Made by a program: the position numbers and the translations under genes | Part shown: piece after piece, positions 53,733 through 63,119 of the stretch | Position numbering within the stretch: position 1 is the stretch's first letter | How the letters are laid out: each line of letters opens with the position of its first letter | Notes under the pieces: model-generated | Databases searched by the model: none | What the model was told of the DNA's origin: nothing | Seen by the model: only the letters and a program-made list of their open reading frames with translations | From: JBHJHP01 sp042219855 | GTDB taxonomy: Bacteria > Bacteroidota > Bacteroidia > Bacteroidales > UBA5342 | Length of the DNA stretch: 64,000 nt | Direction of reading: 5' to 3' | Assembly: GCF_042219855.1 (NCBI RefSeq) | Contig: NZ_JBHJHP010000001.1 | Location: 372,001-436,000 of the forward strand

Positions 53733-54128
53733 ATGAATGAAAAGAAACTATTTAACGCAAAAGAAGAATTGAAAGATTTTGATCCAAGTGAGAATTATTT
53801 TAATCCGGTTTATTGTGGCCCTCATAAGGAAGTTACAATTGCTGCAAAATTCAATATGATGGATGAGTTAGCAAAAGCTCAATATAATGCAGAGGTTAAA
53901 TACAAAATAGGTGATATAGTATGGTCCGATGTATTAATTAGATCCTTTGATAATAATATTGGTACTTATAAAATAGATAAATTAGGCAAAGGAAAAATTG
54001 TTGATATTTTTATTGAAGAAAATACCTGGAAAATAAGAATATTACACCAAATGATTAACAATAAAAGGGGTAAGTTTTGGCCACATTATACGGATATTGA
54101 TTTGATTGATGTAAAATTAGAAAAATGA
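53733..54128 (+). CDS. Hypothetical protein, partner of the helicase
   Basis: 131 residues with no recognised family. The C-terminal half (KYKIGDIVWSDVLIRSF; LGKGKIVDIFIEENTWKIRIL) reads like a small SH3/KOW-type beta-barrel, often a protein or nucleic-acid binding fold. Its stop overlaps the helicase start by 4 bp (ATGA), so the two products are made together and probably work together. Confidence 0.7.
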   Translation: MNEKKLFNAKEELKDFDPSENYFNPVYCGPHKEVTIAAKFNMMDELAKAQYNAEVKYKIGDIVWSDVLIRSFDNNIGTYKIDKLGKGKIVDIFIEENTWKIRILHQMINNKRGKFWPHYTDIDLIDVKLEK

Positions 54129-56299
54129 GAGAATTTAAACATTCAACAAAAATTAAATCCAAAATGAGAGTTAATGTTCTAGGACAAGATACCGAAACGC
54201 CAGAGTATGAAAAGGCGCTTGTTTTAAAGGAAATGTTTGAAGAATGGTTGAGCATCCGAAAAAATAAACAGGACGAAGTGATGATTATCCCAAACCTCCG
54301 ATTGTATGGGGAACAGATTTCAGATTTGAGTGTTTTGATTGTAGCGAGATTTGATAGAGGTGTTTCAGAAAGTCTAGAATTTTATGAAAAGAATCATACA
54401 ACTAATACTGGCGAAAATGCTACTCTTATAAAGGAACGTGTGTATTTTAGTTCATTTGCTGTAGCATTGACCTTTCGAAAGGAACAACCAGAACAAATAC
54501 ATATAAAGAAAGATCATATTTGGGTGACAAGCGGGAATAGATCAGCGAATATGTCCTTATATTCTAAAGATCTGTCATTCTCCGCGAAACGGTTCTTATC
54601 GTTGTTTCTCGGGGAGGAATCAAATCCTTTTGTAGCATCAATTATAAATTTTGAGAAACTGAACTTTGTTAAGCACAACAAAGATGAGGCAACCGCCACA
54701 TTTGTTCGAGGTGAGATGACTCTAGATAAATTACTTAATGCACTAGTTCTCATAAACAAACCAACCTACCAAGAAAGCCACTATGTTTTAAATGGATTTT
54801 ATAATAAGAAAACTAACTTCGACAAGATTGAAGATGCAGTTAAGTATTTCTCATATGTTAAAAATGCAGTTGGCCCACTCACAAAGCAAAAATTAAATGC
54901 GTTTTCTAAAACTAGAAAAGACATTCCACAATATTACAGTCAAGTAGGAAAAGAACTGTTGATTCTAAAAGGTGGTGCAGGAACCGGGAAAACCATGAAA
55001 CTAATGCAATTGGCTTATGAAGTATTCCAAAGTGGAAATCGCTGTTTAATACTGACTTACAATAGAGCCTTAGTGCAAGATATAAGTCGGTTGTTACTCC
55101 TTCAGGATATAAACGACAAGCCTAATGAACCAACAATTAAAATCAGTACAATCCATAAATTTATCCGTCCGATACTTGAAGAGATAACTCAATGGGAAAC
55201 TAAAAAGCGAAATCAGCTAATTGAAGAAATTGAAGAGGGATCGTGTGATTTAGGAAGGGAACAGGCAAAAAGTATAAACCATCAGGTGTTATTAAATTAT
55301 CTTGAGTTTTACGAGGATCACCTAATTGCTGCCAATAATAATCTTATTAACTTTAATCTACAAGAGAACGATACAATTCGTAAAATTCAGAAAGAATATG
55401 ACTATGTGTTCATCGATGAGGCACAGGATTGGCGAAAAGAGGAGCGGGATGTTTTGTTTAAAATTTTTGGATCTGAAAATATTGTGATAGCTGACGGTAT
55501 GGAACAGCTTGTTCGAACAAACGCTCCTTTAAATTGGAAAATTTCTAACGGGATTCGTGTGAAAAACCATGAGGTTGTTTTTCCTCCAAAATCATTAAGA
55601 CAAAAAGCCAATTTATGTGAGTTCCAGAAAATCTTCGCCTTAAAATTTGGGACAATTTGGGATGTGAAGCAAAATGAAAATTTGAATCAAGGTAAGATAT
55701 GGGTGTTTAATGGGGAGTTGAACAAGCATATGTTTGGACAACTGAAAAGTTACACTGACGGATACTCTAAGGATAAGTACGATGATATCCTTTTTCTTGC
55801 TCCTTCGCATTTGACAAAAAGAAGACGTCGAAAAAGCGAGTTGAAAAATGAAGGAAAAACAAGAATTGTAAATGAAACAATTGAGCGTTCATTTAGCCTT
55901 AAAGAGGAATGGAAAAAAATGCATGTAGACATCCACGACTTAACGTATGTGAATAAAGAATCACAAAGGCAGCCATCGCCAGGTGAGTACCGGGTGATAA
56001 GCTATGAATCATGTCGTGGCCTTGAGAGTTTTGCTGTCGTGGCTTTGGACATGGATTTGTTTTTCGATATGAAATTCAATAGTTATCACGAAAGACAGGA
56101 GTCGATTAAGCAAGGAGATATGTTTGTTCAGTCGTTTGAAGATAAAGCATTCCAATATGCATCTATGTGGGCGTTAATTGTATTTAGTCGGCCAGTGGAT
56201 TTACTACTTATTACGATTAAAAATAAAAATTCTGTATTGAATACTTTACTAACAGAAATAAATGAGCAAAGACCTGGTCTTATACAATTTATTCCATGA
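54125..56299 (+). CDS. Superfamily 1 (UvrD-like) helicase with N-terminal nuclease-like domain
   Basis: 724 residues. The helicase core has Walker A KGGAGTGKTM (about 282-291), motif Ia LILTYNRALVQD, Walker B YVFIDEAQDW (D431, E432), and a UvrD-like C-terminal motif VISYESCRGLESFAVV. Motif VI is diverged (WALIVFSRPVDLLLI). The first ~250 residues resemble a NERD-type nuclease region (PNLRLYGEQISDLSVLIVARF), but the expected E-x-K is replaced by VALTFRK, so it may be inactive or binding-only. Preceded by a 4-bp-overlapping small gene; located in a defence-like island beside type I restriction genes. Confidence 0.85.
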   Translation: MREFKHSTKIKSKMRVNVLGQDTETPEYEKALVLKEMFEEWLSIRKNKQDEVMIIPNLRLYGEQISDLSVLIVARFDRGVSESLEFYEKNHTTNTGENATLIKERVYFSSFAVALTFRKEQPEQIHIKKDHIWVTSGNRSANMSLYSKDLSFSAKRFLSLFLGEESNPFVASIINFEKLNFVKHNKDEATATFVRGEMTLDKLLNALVLINKPTYQESHYVLNGFYNKKTNFDKIEDAVKYFSYVKNAVGPLTKQKLNAFSKTRKDIPQYYSQVGKELLILKGGAGTGKTMKLMQLAYEVFQSGNRCLILTYNRALVQDISRLLLLQDINDKPNEPTIKISTIHKFIRPILEEITQWETKKRNQLIEEIEEGSCDLGREQAKSINHQVLLNYLEFYEDHLIAANNNLINFNLQENDTIRKIQKEYDYVFIDEAQDWRKEERDVLFKIFGSENIVIADGMEQLVRTNAPLNWKISNGIRVKNHEVVFPPKSLRQKANLCEFQKIFALKFGTIWDVKQNENLNQGKIWVFNGELNKHMFGQLKSYTDGYSKDKYDDILFLAPSHLTKRRRRKSELKNEGKTRIVNETIERSFSLKEEWKKMHVDIHDLTYVNKESQRQPSPGEYRVISYESCRGLESFAVVALDMDLFFDMKFNSYHERQESIKQGDMFVQSFEDKAFQYASMWALIVFSRPVDLLLITIKNKNSVLNTLLTEINEQRPGLIQFIP

Positions 56300-56389
56300 A
56301 TTTATATTTAGAGTTAAAAAAATATATCTAGTTAGATCCTTAAGGATTGGATTTAAAAATTATACAATATTTAAAACTTATAGATTTTA

Positions 56390-56677
56390 ATGAAACATCA
56401 TCCAAATCTTATTTTGTATACAGTTTTTAGAGAATACTGCAATGAAAAAACGGAACAAAAGAAGCTCGATAATCTGATTTTAAAATACAAAAATATTGAA
56501 AGTAAACATTTTTATAATGCTTTAATAAAAAGCTTTGATGTTGAAAGACTCAAAAATGAACCTATCAGAAAAGAGGACATATGGCTTTATCATTACATCA
56601 AATATGATGTTGATAATAAAGTAAGAAAAACACGTTTAATTCGAAAATATGAGTCTGAAATCTTTGGTTTAATATAA
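56390..56677 (+). CDS. Hypothetical 95-aa protein
   Basis: A highly charged, probably helical protein (HHPNLILYTVFREYCNEK; KNEPIRKEDIWLYHYIKYDV). No motif recognised. It lies 90 bp after the helicase gene on the same strand and 228 bp before hsdR. AT-rich codon use like its helicase neighbour suggests that both arrived together. Confidence 0.55.
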   Translation: MKHHPNLILYTVFREYCNEKTEQKKLDNLILKYKNIESKHFYNALIKSFDVERLKNEPIRKEDIWLYHYIKYDVDNKVRKTRLIRKYESEIFGLI

Positions 56678-56824
56678 CAAATAACGGGCATAAGAACCCA
56701 AATAACGATTAGTTTATAGTAAAACTGGAAGGGTTAATTGAAATATCCGATAAATCAATATCTACATTATTTAAAAATAGCATTGCATATACCTTTTATA
56801 GTAATGATAAGCTTCTATTTTTAC

Positions 56825-56832
56825 TATCTTTG
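56825..56832 (+). promoter_or_regulatory. Possible -7 box (TATCTTTG) for the hsdRMS operon
   Basis: Exact TAnnTTTG match, 73 bp before the hsdR start. No -33 TTTG at the right distance, so tentative. Confidence 0.45.
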
Positions 56833-56905
56833 ATACTCCTGTGGATTTTTAAGAATTATCAGTAGTTTTAAAACCACAACTTGGTTTCATTTAACCTGAA
56901 TTTCT

Positions 56906-59254
56906 GTGAGTGAGATAAACAAAAAAGAACTTAGCGAATCGGATATTTGTGATCTGTACATCACGCCGGCTATTAAAGAAGCCGGTTGGGATCAGATGCT
57001 GCAAATTCGTCGTGAAGTGACGCTTACTCCGGGACCTGTAATTGTGCGTGGCGAAATGTCTGCCCGCAACAAAAAGAAAAAGAAATTCGCTGATTATGTT
57101 TTGTCCTGGGAGCCGGGCATTCCCATTGCGGTTATTGAAGCTAAGGATAATAATCATTCTGTTAGTCATGGTATGCAGCAGGCATTGGGTTATGCTGATA
57201 TCATGAAAATCCCCAGTGCGTTTAGTTCAAACGGGGATGCCTTTGCGTCGCACAATAAAATGCCTGCGGATGGTGAAGACATCGAAACCGAATTTCCTCT
57301 GGATGCATTTCCATCTCCTCAATTGTTGTGGCAACGGTATAAGAAATTCCGCTGGATTGAGGATGAAGATGAAAAGATAGCCACAGAGCCTTATTACACA
57401 GATGGTTCAGGTAAGGAACCCAGGTATTACCAGACAGAAGCCATAAACAGGGTAGTGGAAGCAGCTGCCAGCGGCGAAAAACGATTGCTGTTGGTCATGG
57501 CTACCGGTACCGGTAAAACTTATACCACCTTTCAGATTATTTGGCGTTTATGGAAGGCCAGAAAGGTGAAACGGGTGCTGTTTCTGGTGGATCGCAATAT
57601 ACTGGCGGATCAAACCCTGGTGAACGACTTTAAACCTTTTGGTTCAGTGATGACGAAAATTAAGAACCGGAAGATTGATCCATCATACGAAATTCACCTT
57701 GGATTGTACCAGGCTATTACCGGAACTGACGAGGCTGATAAGATTTTTAAAAGCGTTTCCCCGGATTTCTTTGATCTGATCGTCATCGATGAGTGTCACC
57801 GTGGAAGTGCTGCCGATGATTCGGCCTGGCGTGAAATTCTGGAATATTTTGACAGTGCCATACAGTTGGGTTTAACAGCAACACCAAAGGAAACTAAATA
57901 TGTTTCAAACATCACCTATTTTAATGATCCGGTTTACACCTACAGTTTAAAGCAGGGCATTGAGGATGGTTTTCTGGCGCCTTATAAAGTGGTGAAAATA
58001 AACATAGACAAAGACATAGATGGATGGACACCACCTTCTGGAATGACTGATGATCTGGGGAATGAAATAGAAGCTCGGCTATATAACCAGGCAGATATGG
58101 ATCGGATTCTGGTACTGAACCAGCGAACCAAACTTGTGGCTAAACGTGTGATGAAGTTTCTGAATGCCACCAATCCTTTCGATAAAACGATTATTTTCTG
58201 TGAGGACATTGATCATGCTGAACGCATGCGGAAAGCTATTGTAAACGCTGCCGGAAAGTTGGCTACGGATAATCCAAAGTATGTGATGCGCATTACCGGC
58301 GACAGCAAAGAAGGCAAAGCTGAACTCGACAATTTTATTGACCCTGAAAGCAAATTCCCGGTCATAGCCACCACATCCGATCTGATGTCAACGGGCGTGG
58401 ATGCCAAGACCTGTAAGCTCATTGTGCTGGATAAAACCATCAATTCAATGACCACCTTTAAGCAGATTATTGGCAGGGGAACACGCATTGACGAGGACTT
58501 TAATAAATACTTTTTCACCATCATGGATTTTAAACGGGCGACCGATCTATTTCATGATCCTGACTTTGATGGTGAAGCCGTAGTGATTTATGAACCGGAT
58601 GATGACGATCCGCCCGTGCCACCGGATCCTGAACCAGTTGACGATGAGGATATTGGTTCAGATGATGATGAATCAGGTGCCAGAAGATACGTAGTGGATG
58701 GCGTTCCGGTATGGATCCTAAATGAGCGTGTGGAATACATTAGTAACGAAGGAAACTTAATTACTGAATCGTATGAAGAGTTTTCAAGAAAGGGTGTGCA
58801 GTCTGAGTATGCCTCATTGAATGATTTTCTGCAAAGCTGGAACTCGGCGGAGAAGAAAATGGAAATTGTTGAAAAACTGGAAGAGCATGGCGTGGTGCTG
58901 GAAAATCTGGCGGAACTGGTTGGAAAGGATTATGGCGACTTTGACCTCATCTGCCATGTGGCATTTGACCAACCCCCACTCACCCGTAAGGAACGTGCCA
59001 ACAATGTGAAAAAGCGCAACTATTTTACCAAATACGGCGAGCAGGCAAGGGCTGTGATTAATGCATTGATTGACAACTATGCCGACAAGGGTGTAAAAAG
59101 TATTGAAAATCCAAGGGTTCTTCAGTTAAAACCTTTCAGTAATTTTGGTACACCATTGGAGATCATTAAAAATATTTTTGGCGGTAAACAGCAGTACGAA
59201 CAGGCCGTCAGGGAAATTGAAAACGAATTATTTAACCAGGATAGAACAGCATGA
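56906..59254 (+). CDS. hsdR: Type I restriction enzyme R subunit
   Basis: 782 residues from GTG 56906 (no in-frame ATG nearby). The N-terminal PD-(D/E)xK nuclease has D63 and E78-A-K80 (ADYVLSWEPG...AVIEAKD). Two RecA folds follow, with Walker A MATGTGKT (198-205), DECH (295-298) and GLTATP. The acidic linker near residue 570 (EPDDDDPPVPPDPEP) precedes the helical domain that binds the methyltransferase. It translocates and cuts DNA that lacks the host methylation. The stop overlaps the hsdM start by 4 bp. Confidence 0.95.
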   Translation: MSEINKKELSESDICDLYITPAIKEAGWDQMLQIRREVTLTPGPVIVRGEMSARNKKKKKFADYVLSWEPGIPIAVIEAKDNNHSVSHGMQQALGYADIMKIPSAFSSNGDAFASHNKMPADGEDIETEFPLDAFPSPQLLWQRYKKFRWIEDEDEKIATEPYYTDGSGKEPRYYQTEAINRVVEAAASGEKRLLLVMATGTGKTYTTFQIIWRLWKARKVKRVLFLVDRNILADQTLVNDFKPFGSVMTKIKNRKIDPSYEIHLGLYQAITGTDEADKIFKSVSPDFFDLIVIDECHRGSAADDSAWREILEYFDSAIQLGLTATPKETKYVSNITYFNDPVYTYSLKQGIEDGFLAPYKVVKINIDKDIDGWTPPSGMTDDLGNEIEARLYNQADMDRILVLNQRTKLVAKRVMKFLNATNPFDKTIIFCEDIDHAERMRKAIVNAAGKLATDNPKYVMRITGDSKEGKAELDNFIDPESKFPVIATTSDLMSTGVDAKTCKLIVLDKTINSMTTFKQIIGRGTRIDEDFNKYFFTIMDFKRATDLFHDPDFDGEAVVIYEPDDDDPPVPPDPEPVDDEDIGSDDDESGARRYVVDGVPVWILNERVEYISNEGNLITESYEEFSRKGVQSEYASLNDFLQSWNSAEKKMEIVEKLEEHGVVLENLAELVGKDYGDFDLICHVAFDQPPLTRKERANNVKKRNYFTKYGEQARAVINALIDNYADKGVKSIENPRVLQLKPFSNFGTPLEIIKNIFGGKQQYEQAVREIENELFNQDRTA

Positions 59255-60732
59255 GTAATGTTTCGGGCATCATAAAATCCATTCAGGATATTATGCGCAA
59301 GGATGTAGGTGTGGATGGTGATGCACAACGCATAAGTCAGTTGGTGTGGATGTTATTTTTAAAGATCGTGGACGACCGCGAAGAAGAATTGGAGTTACTG
59401 GACGACAATTATGTATCTCCGCTGCCAAAACATTTGCGTTGGCGTTACTGGGCGGCTGATCCGGAAGGCATGACAGGTGAGGAGCTGTCGGATTTTGTGA
59501 ATCTTCAGCTTTTTCCAACCTTAAAGACCAAACTCAATACACGGGGTGAAGACGGTAAACGGGCCCAGGTGATTAAAAATGTATTTGAGGATGCCTACAA
59601 CTACATGAAGTCGGGTACGCTGATGCGACAGGTGATCAATAAAATCTGTGAAATAGATTTTAACGCGTCGGAAGACCGGCACCTGTTTGGGGATATTTAT
59701 GAGCAAATACTCAAAGATCTGCAAAGTGCCGGGAATGCAGGTGAATTTTATACGCCACGTGCGGTGACTCAGTTTATGGTGGACAGGGTAAAACCGCAGC
59801 TGGAAGAACTGGTGTTGGATCCTGCCTGTGGAACCGGTGGTTTCCTGACGAATGTGATTGACTATAAGCGCAATAACTTTGTGAAGTCACCTGCCGATGA
59901 AAAGAAATTGCAGAAAACCATATTCGGGGTAGAAAAGAAAACGCTTCCGCACATGTTGTGCACCACCAATATGATTTTGCACGGCATAGATACACCCATC
60001 AACATTCAGCACGACAATACGCTCAGCCGGCCTCTGCGCGATTATAAACCCAAAGACCGGGTAAATGTTATAGTGACCAATCCGCCATTTGGTGGGATGG
60101 AAGAAGACGGTATTGAGCAGAACTTTCCTTCTGCCTACCGTACCCGAGAAACGGCTGACCTGTTTTTAACGCTCATCATGCATTTGCTGAAAACCGATGG
60201 CAGGGCTGCCCTGGTATTGCCCGATGGTTTTCTGTTTGGCGAAGGTATTAAGACCCGCATAAAGGAAAAGCTGTTTGAAGAATGCAACCTTCACTCCATT
60301 GTGCGTCTGCCCAACGGCGTGTTTAATCCTTACACCGGCATTAAAACAAACCTTTTGTTTTTTACGAAGGGAAAACCAACAGAAACGGTTTGGTATTACG
60401 AACACCCTTATCCTGATGGCGTAAAGAGCTATAACAAAACCAAACCCATGCGCTTTGAAGAGTTTAAACCGGAAATAAGCTGGTGGGGCAATGAAAGCGA
60501 CAATTTTGCAGCACGGGTTGAAAACGAATTTGCCTGGAAAGTCAGCAAAGAAGACATTGTGGCCCGAAACTATAACCTGGATATTAAAAATCCGCACGAA
60601 GCCGAACAGGAAAGCCACGACCCGGACGAATTGTTACAGAAATACAAGCACCAGCAGGAAAAAATTGCCGGCCTACACCAGCAACTGAAAGCAATTCTGA
60701 CCGAAGCCTTAACCAAAAACGGAGACAGCTAA
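59251..60732 (+). CDS. hsdM: Type I restriction enzyme M subunit (N6-adenine methyltransferase)
   Basis: 493 residues. N-terminal helical HsdM_N domain, then the methyltransferase with GEFYTPRAV, the SAM motif DPACGTGGF (190-198) and the catalytic NPPFGG (277-282). It methylates adenine at the HsdS-chosen site, protecting host DNA, and forms the core of the R2M2S complex. It starts in the ATGA overlap with hsdR and ends 1 bp before hsdS. Confidence 0.96.
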   Translation: MSNVSGIIKSIQDIMRKDVGVDGDAQRISQLVWMLFLKIVDDREEELELLDDNYVSPLPKHLRWRYWAADPEGMTGEELSDFVNLQLFPTLKTKLNTRGEDGKRAQVIKNVFEDAYNYMKSGTLMRQVINKICEIDFNASEDRHLFGDIYEQILKDLQSAGNAGEFYTPRAVTQFMVDRVKPQLEELVLDPACGTGGFLTNVIDYKRNNFVKSPADEKKLQKTIFGVEKKTLPHMLCTTNMILHGIDTPINIQHDNTLSRPLRDYKPKDRVNVIVTNPPFGGMEEDGIEQNFPSAYRTRETADLFLTLIMHLLKTDGRAALVLPDGFLFGEGIKTRIKEKLFEECNLHSIVRLPNGVFNPYTGIKTNLLFFTKGKPTETVWYYEHPYPDGVKSYNKTKPMRFEEFKPEISWWGNESDNFAARVENEFAWKVSKEDIVARNYNLDIKNPHEAEQESHDPDELLQKYKHQQEKIAGLHQQLKAILTEALTKNGDS

Positions 60733-60733
60733 G

Positions 60734-62551
60734 ATGATTGATACTTTGGTAGATAGCTTCGACATTTGGGGAACGGCACAAACGCAAAAATCCTTAGGGA
60801 AAAAAGCCGGGATTGACAACATCAGTTTACATGGTATAAATCGTTTGCGGGAATTGATTTTTGAATTAGCTGTACGTGGGAAGCTGGTTGAACAAGATTC
60901 AAACGATGAAACGGCTTTTGAACTTTTGCAGAAAATTGTTGCGGAAAAGCAAAAACTCATTGACAAAGGTGAGATAAAAAATCATAAGCAATTTCCGGAA
61001 ATTATTGAGACTGAAAAGTTGTTTGAACTACCAAAGGGATGGGTCTGGGGTAGGCTTGGAAATTTCAGTTATGTGTTCTCTGGAGCTTCCTTCAAAAGTG
61101 AAGATTTTAAACAGATTGGAAGCGTAAGGGCAATAAAAATTACAAATGCTGGTGTCGGAGAATTCATAGAAACAGAAGACTTTTTACCTGTTGGTTTTTT
61201 AGAAGAATATCAGAATTTCATTGTTAAAGAAAACGATTTAATATTAGCTTTAACTCGACCCTACATATCTACAGGACTCAAAATAAGTAAATGCCCAAAT
61301 TCGTATAATAATTCTTTATTGAATCAGCGCGTTGCTGCTATTCGAACGTATATTGATACAAACTTTTTATTCATCTACTTAAGTAGTAATATAGTACTCA
61401 ATATTTACAAAGAAAGATTTGGAAAATCAGGACTACAACCTAATTTGAAAATGTCTGATGTAACAGATATGTTGGTTCCAATTGCTCCCCTTGCAGAACA
61501 ACACCGAATCGTAGCCAAAGTAAATGACCTGATGGCACTTTGCGACAAGCTGGAGCAGCAGAAAATGGGCCAAATTGAAACGCATCTGCTTTTGGTAAAA
61601 GTGCTATTAAAGACATTAACAGATGCCAAAGATGCCGAGTCCTTAAAAGCTGCCTGGAACCATCTGGAATCGCATTTTGATATCCTGTTCACCACCGAAG
61701 AAAGCGTTAATCTGCTTAAACAAACCATCCTGCAATTGGCTGTGATGGGCAAATTAGTGCCACAGTATAAAAATGATGAACCGACAAGTGAATTATTGAA
61801 GAAAATTGAAGCCGAAAAACTAAAACTTATCAAAGAAGGCAAACTCAAAAAACAAAAGCCACTGCCTGAAATTACAGAAGAAGAAAAACCATTCGAGTTG
61901 CCGGAAGGGTGGGAATGGAGTCGGTTAGGAACTATAGGGATTGGAAGTACTGGAAAGACACCAAGTACGAGGAATCCTATTTTTTTTAAGGGTGATATTC
62001 CTTTCATTGGTCCAGGTCAGATAACAAACAGTGGTGATATCGTAGATTCTGAAAAAACTTTGTCTAAAGCTGGATGTGAGCAAAGTACTATTGCGGAATA
62101 TGGAGACATTGTAATGGTATGTATTGGAGGGTCGATAGGTAAAAGTGCAATAGTAAAATCAAAAATTGCATTTAATCAACAGATTAACTGTACAAAGCCC
62201 ATTTTATCCAATTCGAGTTATATGAGTCTTGCACTAAACTCATCCTATTTTCAAAATGCAGTATTGGAAAAGGCGACAGGATCTGCAACGCCAATAATTA
62301 ATCGTTCAAAATGGGAGGAAATTTTAGTTCCGTTATGTTCAATAAATGAACAAAATCGAATCGTCACCAAAGTGGATGAATTACTGACCCTTTGCGACCG
62401 GCTAAAAGAGCGCATTGTGGCCTCGCAGGAAATAAAAGTAAAACTGGCTGATGCGGTGGTGGAGAGGGCGGTGAATGAGTCATCTGGTAAGTCTTATGAA
62501 ATTAAAGACAGTTTGAACATGGTTGCGGAAAAGGAGATTAGAAAATACTGA
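60734..62551 (+). CDS. hsdS: Type I restriction enzyme S (specificity) subunit
   Basis: 605 residues, long for HsdS because each half begins with an extra ~90-residue helical region. Two target-recognition domains start at FELPKGWVWGRLGNFS and FELPEGWEWSRLGTIG, and each ends in a conserved coiled-coil spacer (EQHRIVAKVNDLMALCDKL; NEQNRIVTKVDELLTLCDRL). The repeated halves read the two parts of a bipartite site; the sequence recognised cannot be deduced by eye. The start is 1 bp after the hsdM stop. Confidence 0.95.
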   Translation: MIDTLVDSFDIWGTAQTQKSLGKKAGIDNISLHGINRLRELIFELAVRGKLVEQDSNDETAFELLQKIVAEKQKLIDKGEIKNHKQFPEIIETEKLFELPKGWVWGRLGNFSYVFSGASFKSEDFKQIGSVRAIKITNAGVGEFIETEDFLPVGFLEEYQNFIVKENDLILALTRPYISTGLKISKCPNSYNNSLLNQRVAAIRTYIDTNFLFIYLSSNIVLNIYKERFGKSGLQPNLKMSDVTDMLVPIAPLAEQHRIVAKVNDLMALCDKLEQQKMGQIETHLLLVKVLLKTLTDAKDAESLKAAWNHLESHFDILFTTEESVNLLKQTILQLAVMGKLVPQYKNDEPTSELLKKIEAEKLKLIKEGKLKKQKPLPEITEEEKPFELPEGWEWSRLGTIGIGSTGKTPSTRNPIFFKGDIPFIGPGQITNSGDIVDSEKTLSKAGCEQSTIAEYGDIVMVCIGGSIGKSAIVKSKIAFNQQINCTKPILSNSSYMSLALNSSYFQNAVLEKATGSATPIINRSKWEEILVPLCSINEQNRIVTKVDELLTLCDRLKERIVASQEIKVKLADAVVERAVNESSGKSYEIKDSLNMVAEKEIRKY

Positions 62552-62572
62552 TATTAAAACAATAATTGTATT

Positions 62573-63019
62573 ATGACAACTTCAGAATGTATTCAGTTTT
62601 GGGCAACAATAATAACAGGTTTTGGTGTATTTGTCACTTTAATTGCATTTATATGGCAGACTGGTCTCACCCGTGAACAAATGAAATTAAATTTCTTCGC
62701 TGATTATACAAAAAGGTACCAGGAGATTATCCTGAACTTCCCGGAAAATATAAATGAACAAGATTTTAACTTTGAAGTGCTTGATGCAGAAATTAAAGCA
62801 AAAACTCTGAGATATATGAGAGCTTATTTTGATCTGTGCAGTGAAGAGTATTATCTACATAGGGAAGGTAAAATAGATACAAAAGTATGGGAAGAATGGG
62901 AAGGAGGTATAAAGTTTACATTTTCCAAAAAGGCTTTTAAAGATGCCTGGAAAATAATAAATCTGGATTCAAAATTCTACAAAGAATTTATGAAATGGGT
63001 TAATAATAACTTCTCATAA
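62573..63019 (+). CDS. Small single-span membrane protein in the restriction locus
   Basis: 148 residues. One N-terminal helix (FWATIITGFGVFVTLIAFIWQ) and a cytoplasmic helical domain (QMKLNFFADYTKRYQEIILNFP; MRAYFDLCSEEYYLHREGKID). The pattern occurs in small proteins accompanying restriction and defence loci, but its function is not established. It starts 21 bp after hsdS, so it is probably the last gene of the hsd operon. Confidence 0.72.
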   Translation: MTTSECIQFWATIITGFGVFVTLIAFIWQTGLTREQMKLNFFADYTKRYQEIILNFPENINEQDFNFEVLDAEIKAKTLRYMRAYFDLCSEEYYLHREGKIDTKVWEEWEGGIKFTFSKKAFKDAWKIINLDSKFYKEFMKWVNNNFS

Positions 63020-63028
63020 AACGCTGTG

Positions 63029-63044
63029 TTGCGAATATTCGCAA
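63029..63044 (+). promoter_or_regulatory. Perfect 16-bp palindrome upstream of the nuclease-like gene
   Basis: TTGCGAATATTCGCAA, 76 bp before the start at 63120 and 9 bp after the preceding stop. It could be an operator for the downstream gene; no regulator is seen. Confidence 0.4.
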
Positions 63045-63119
63045 AATATGCTTGTTCTGACCTAATGTATTAATAGATACTATAAAATAGGAGTAAGGCA
63101 TCAAAATAAAACATTTGAA

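Noticed and set aside
56906..62551. BREX, DISARM or phage-related island instead of type I restriction
   Set aside because: HsdR, HsdM and HsdS are each complete and ordered as in a type I system; no PglX, PglZ or DrmA-like gene is seen.
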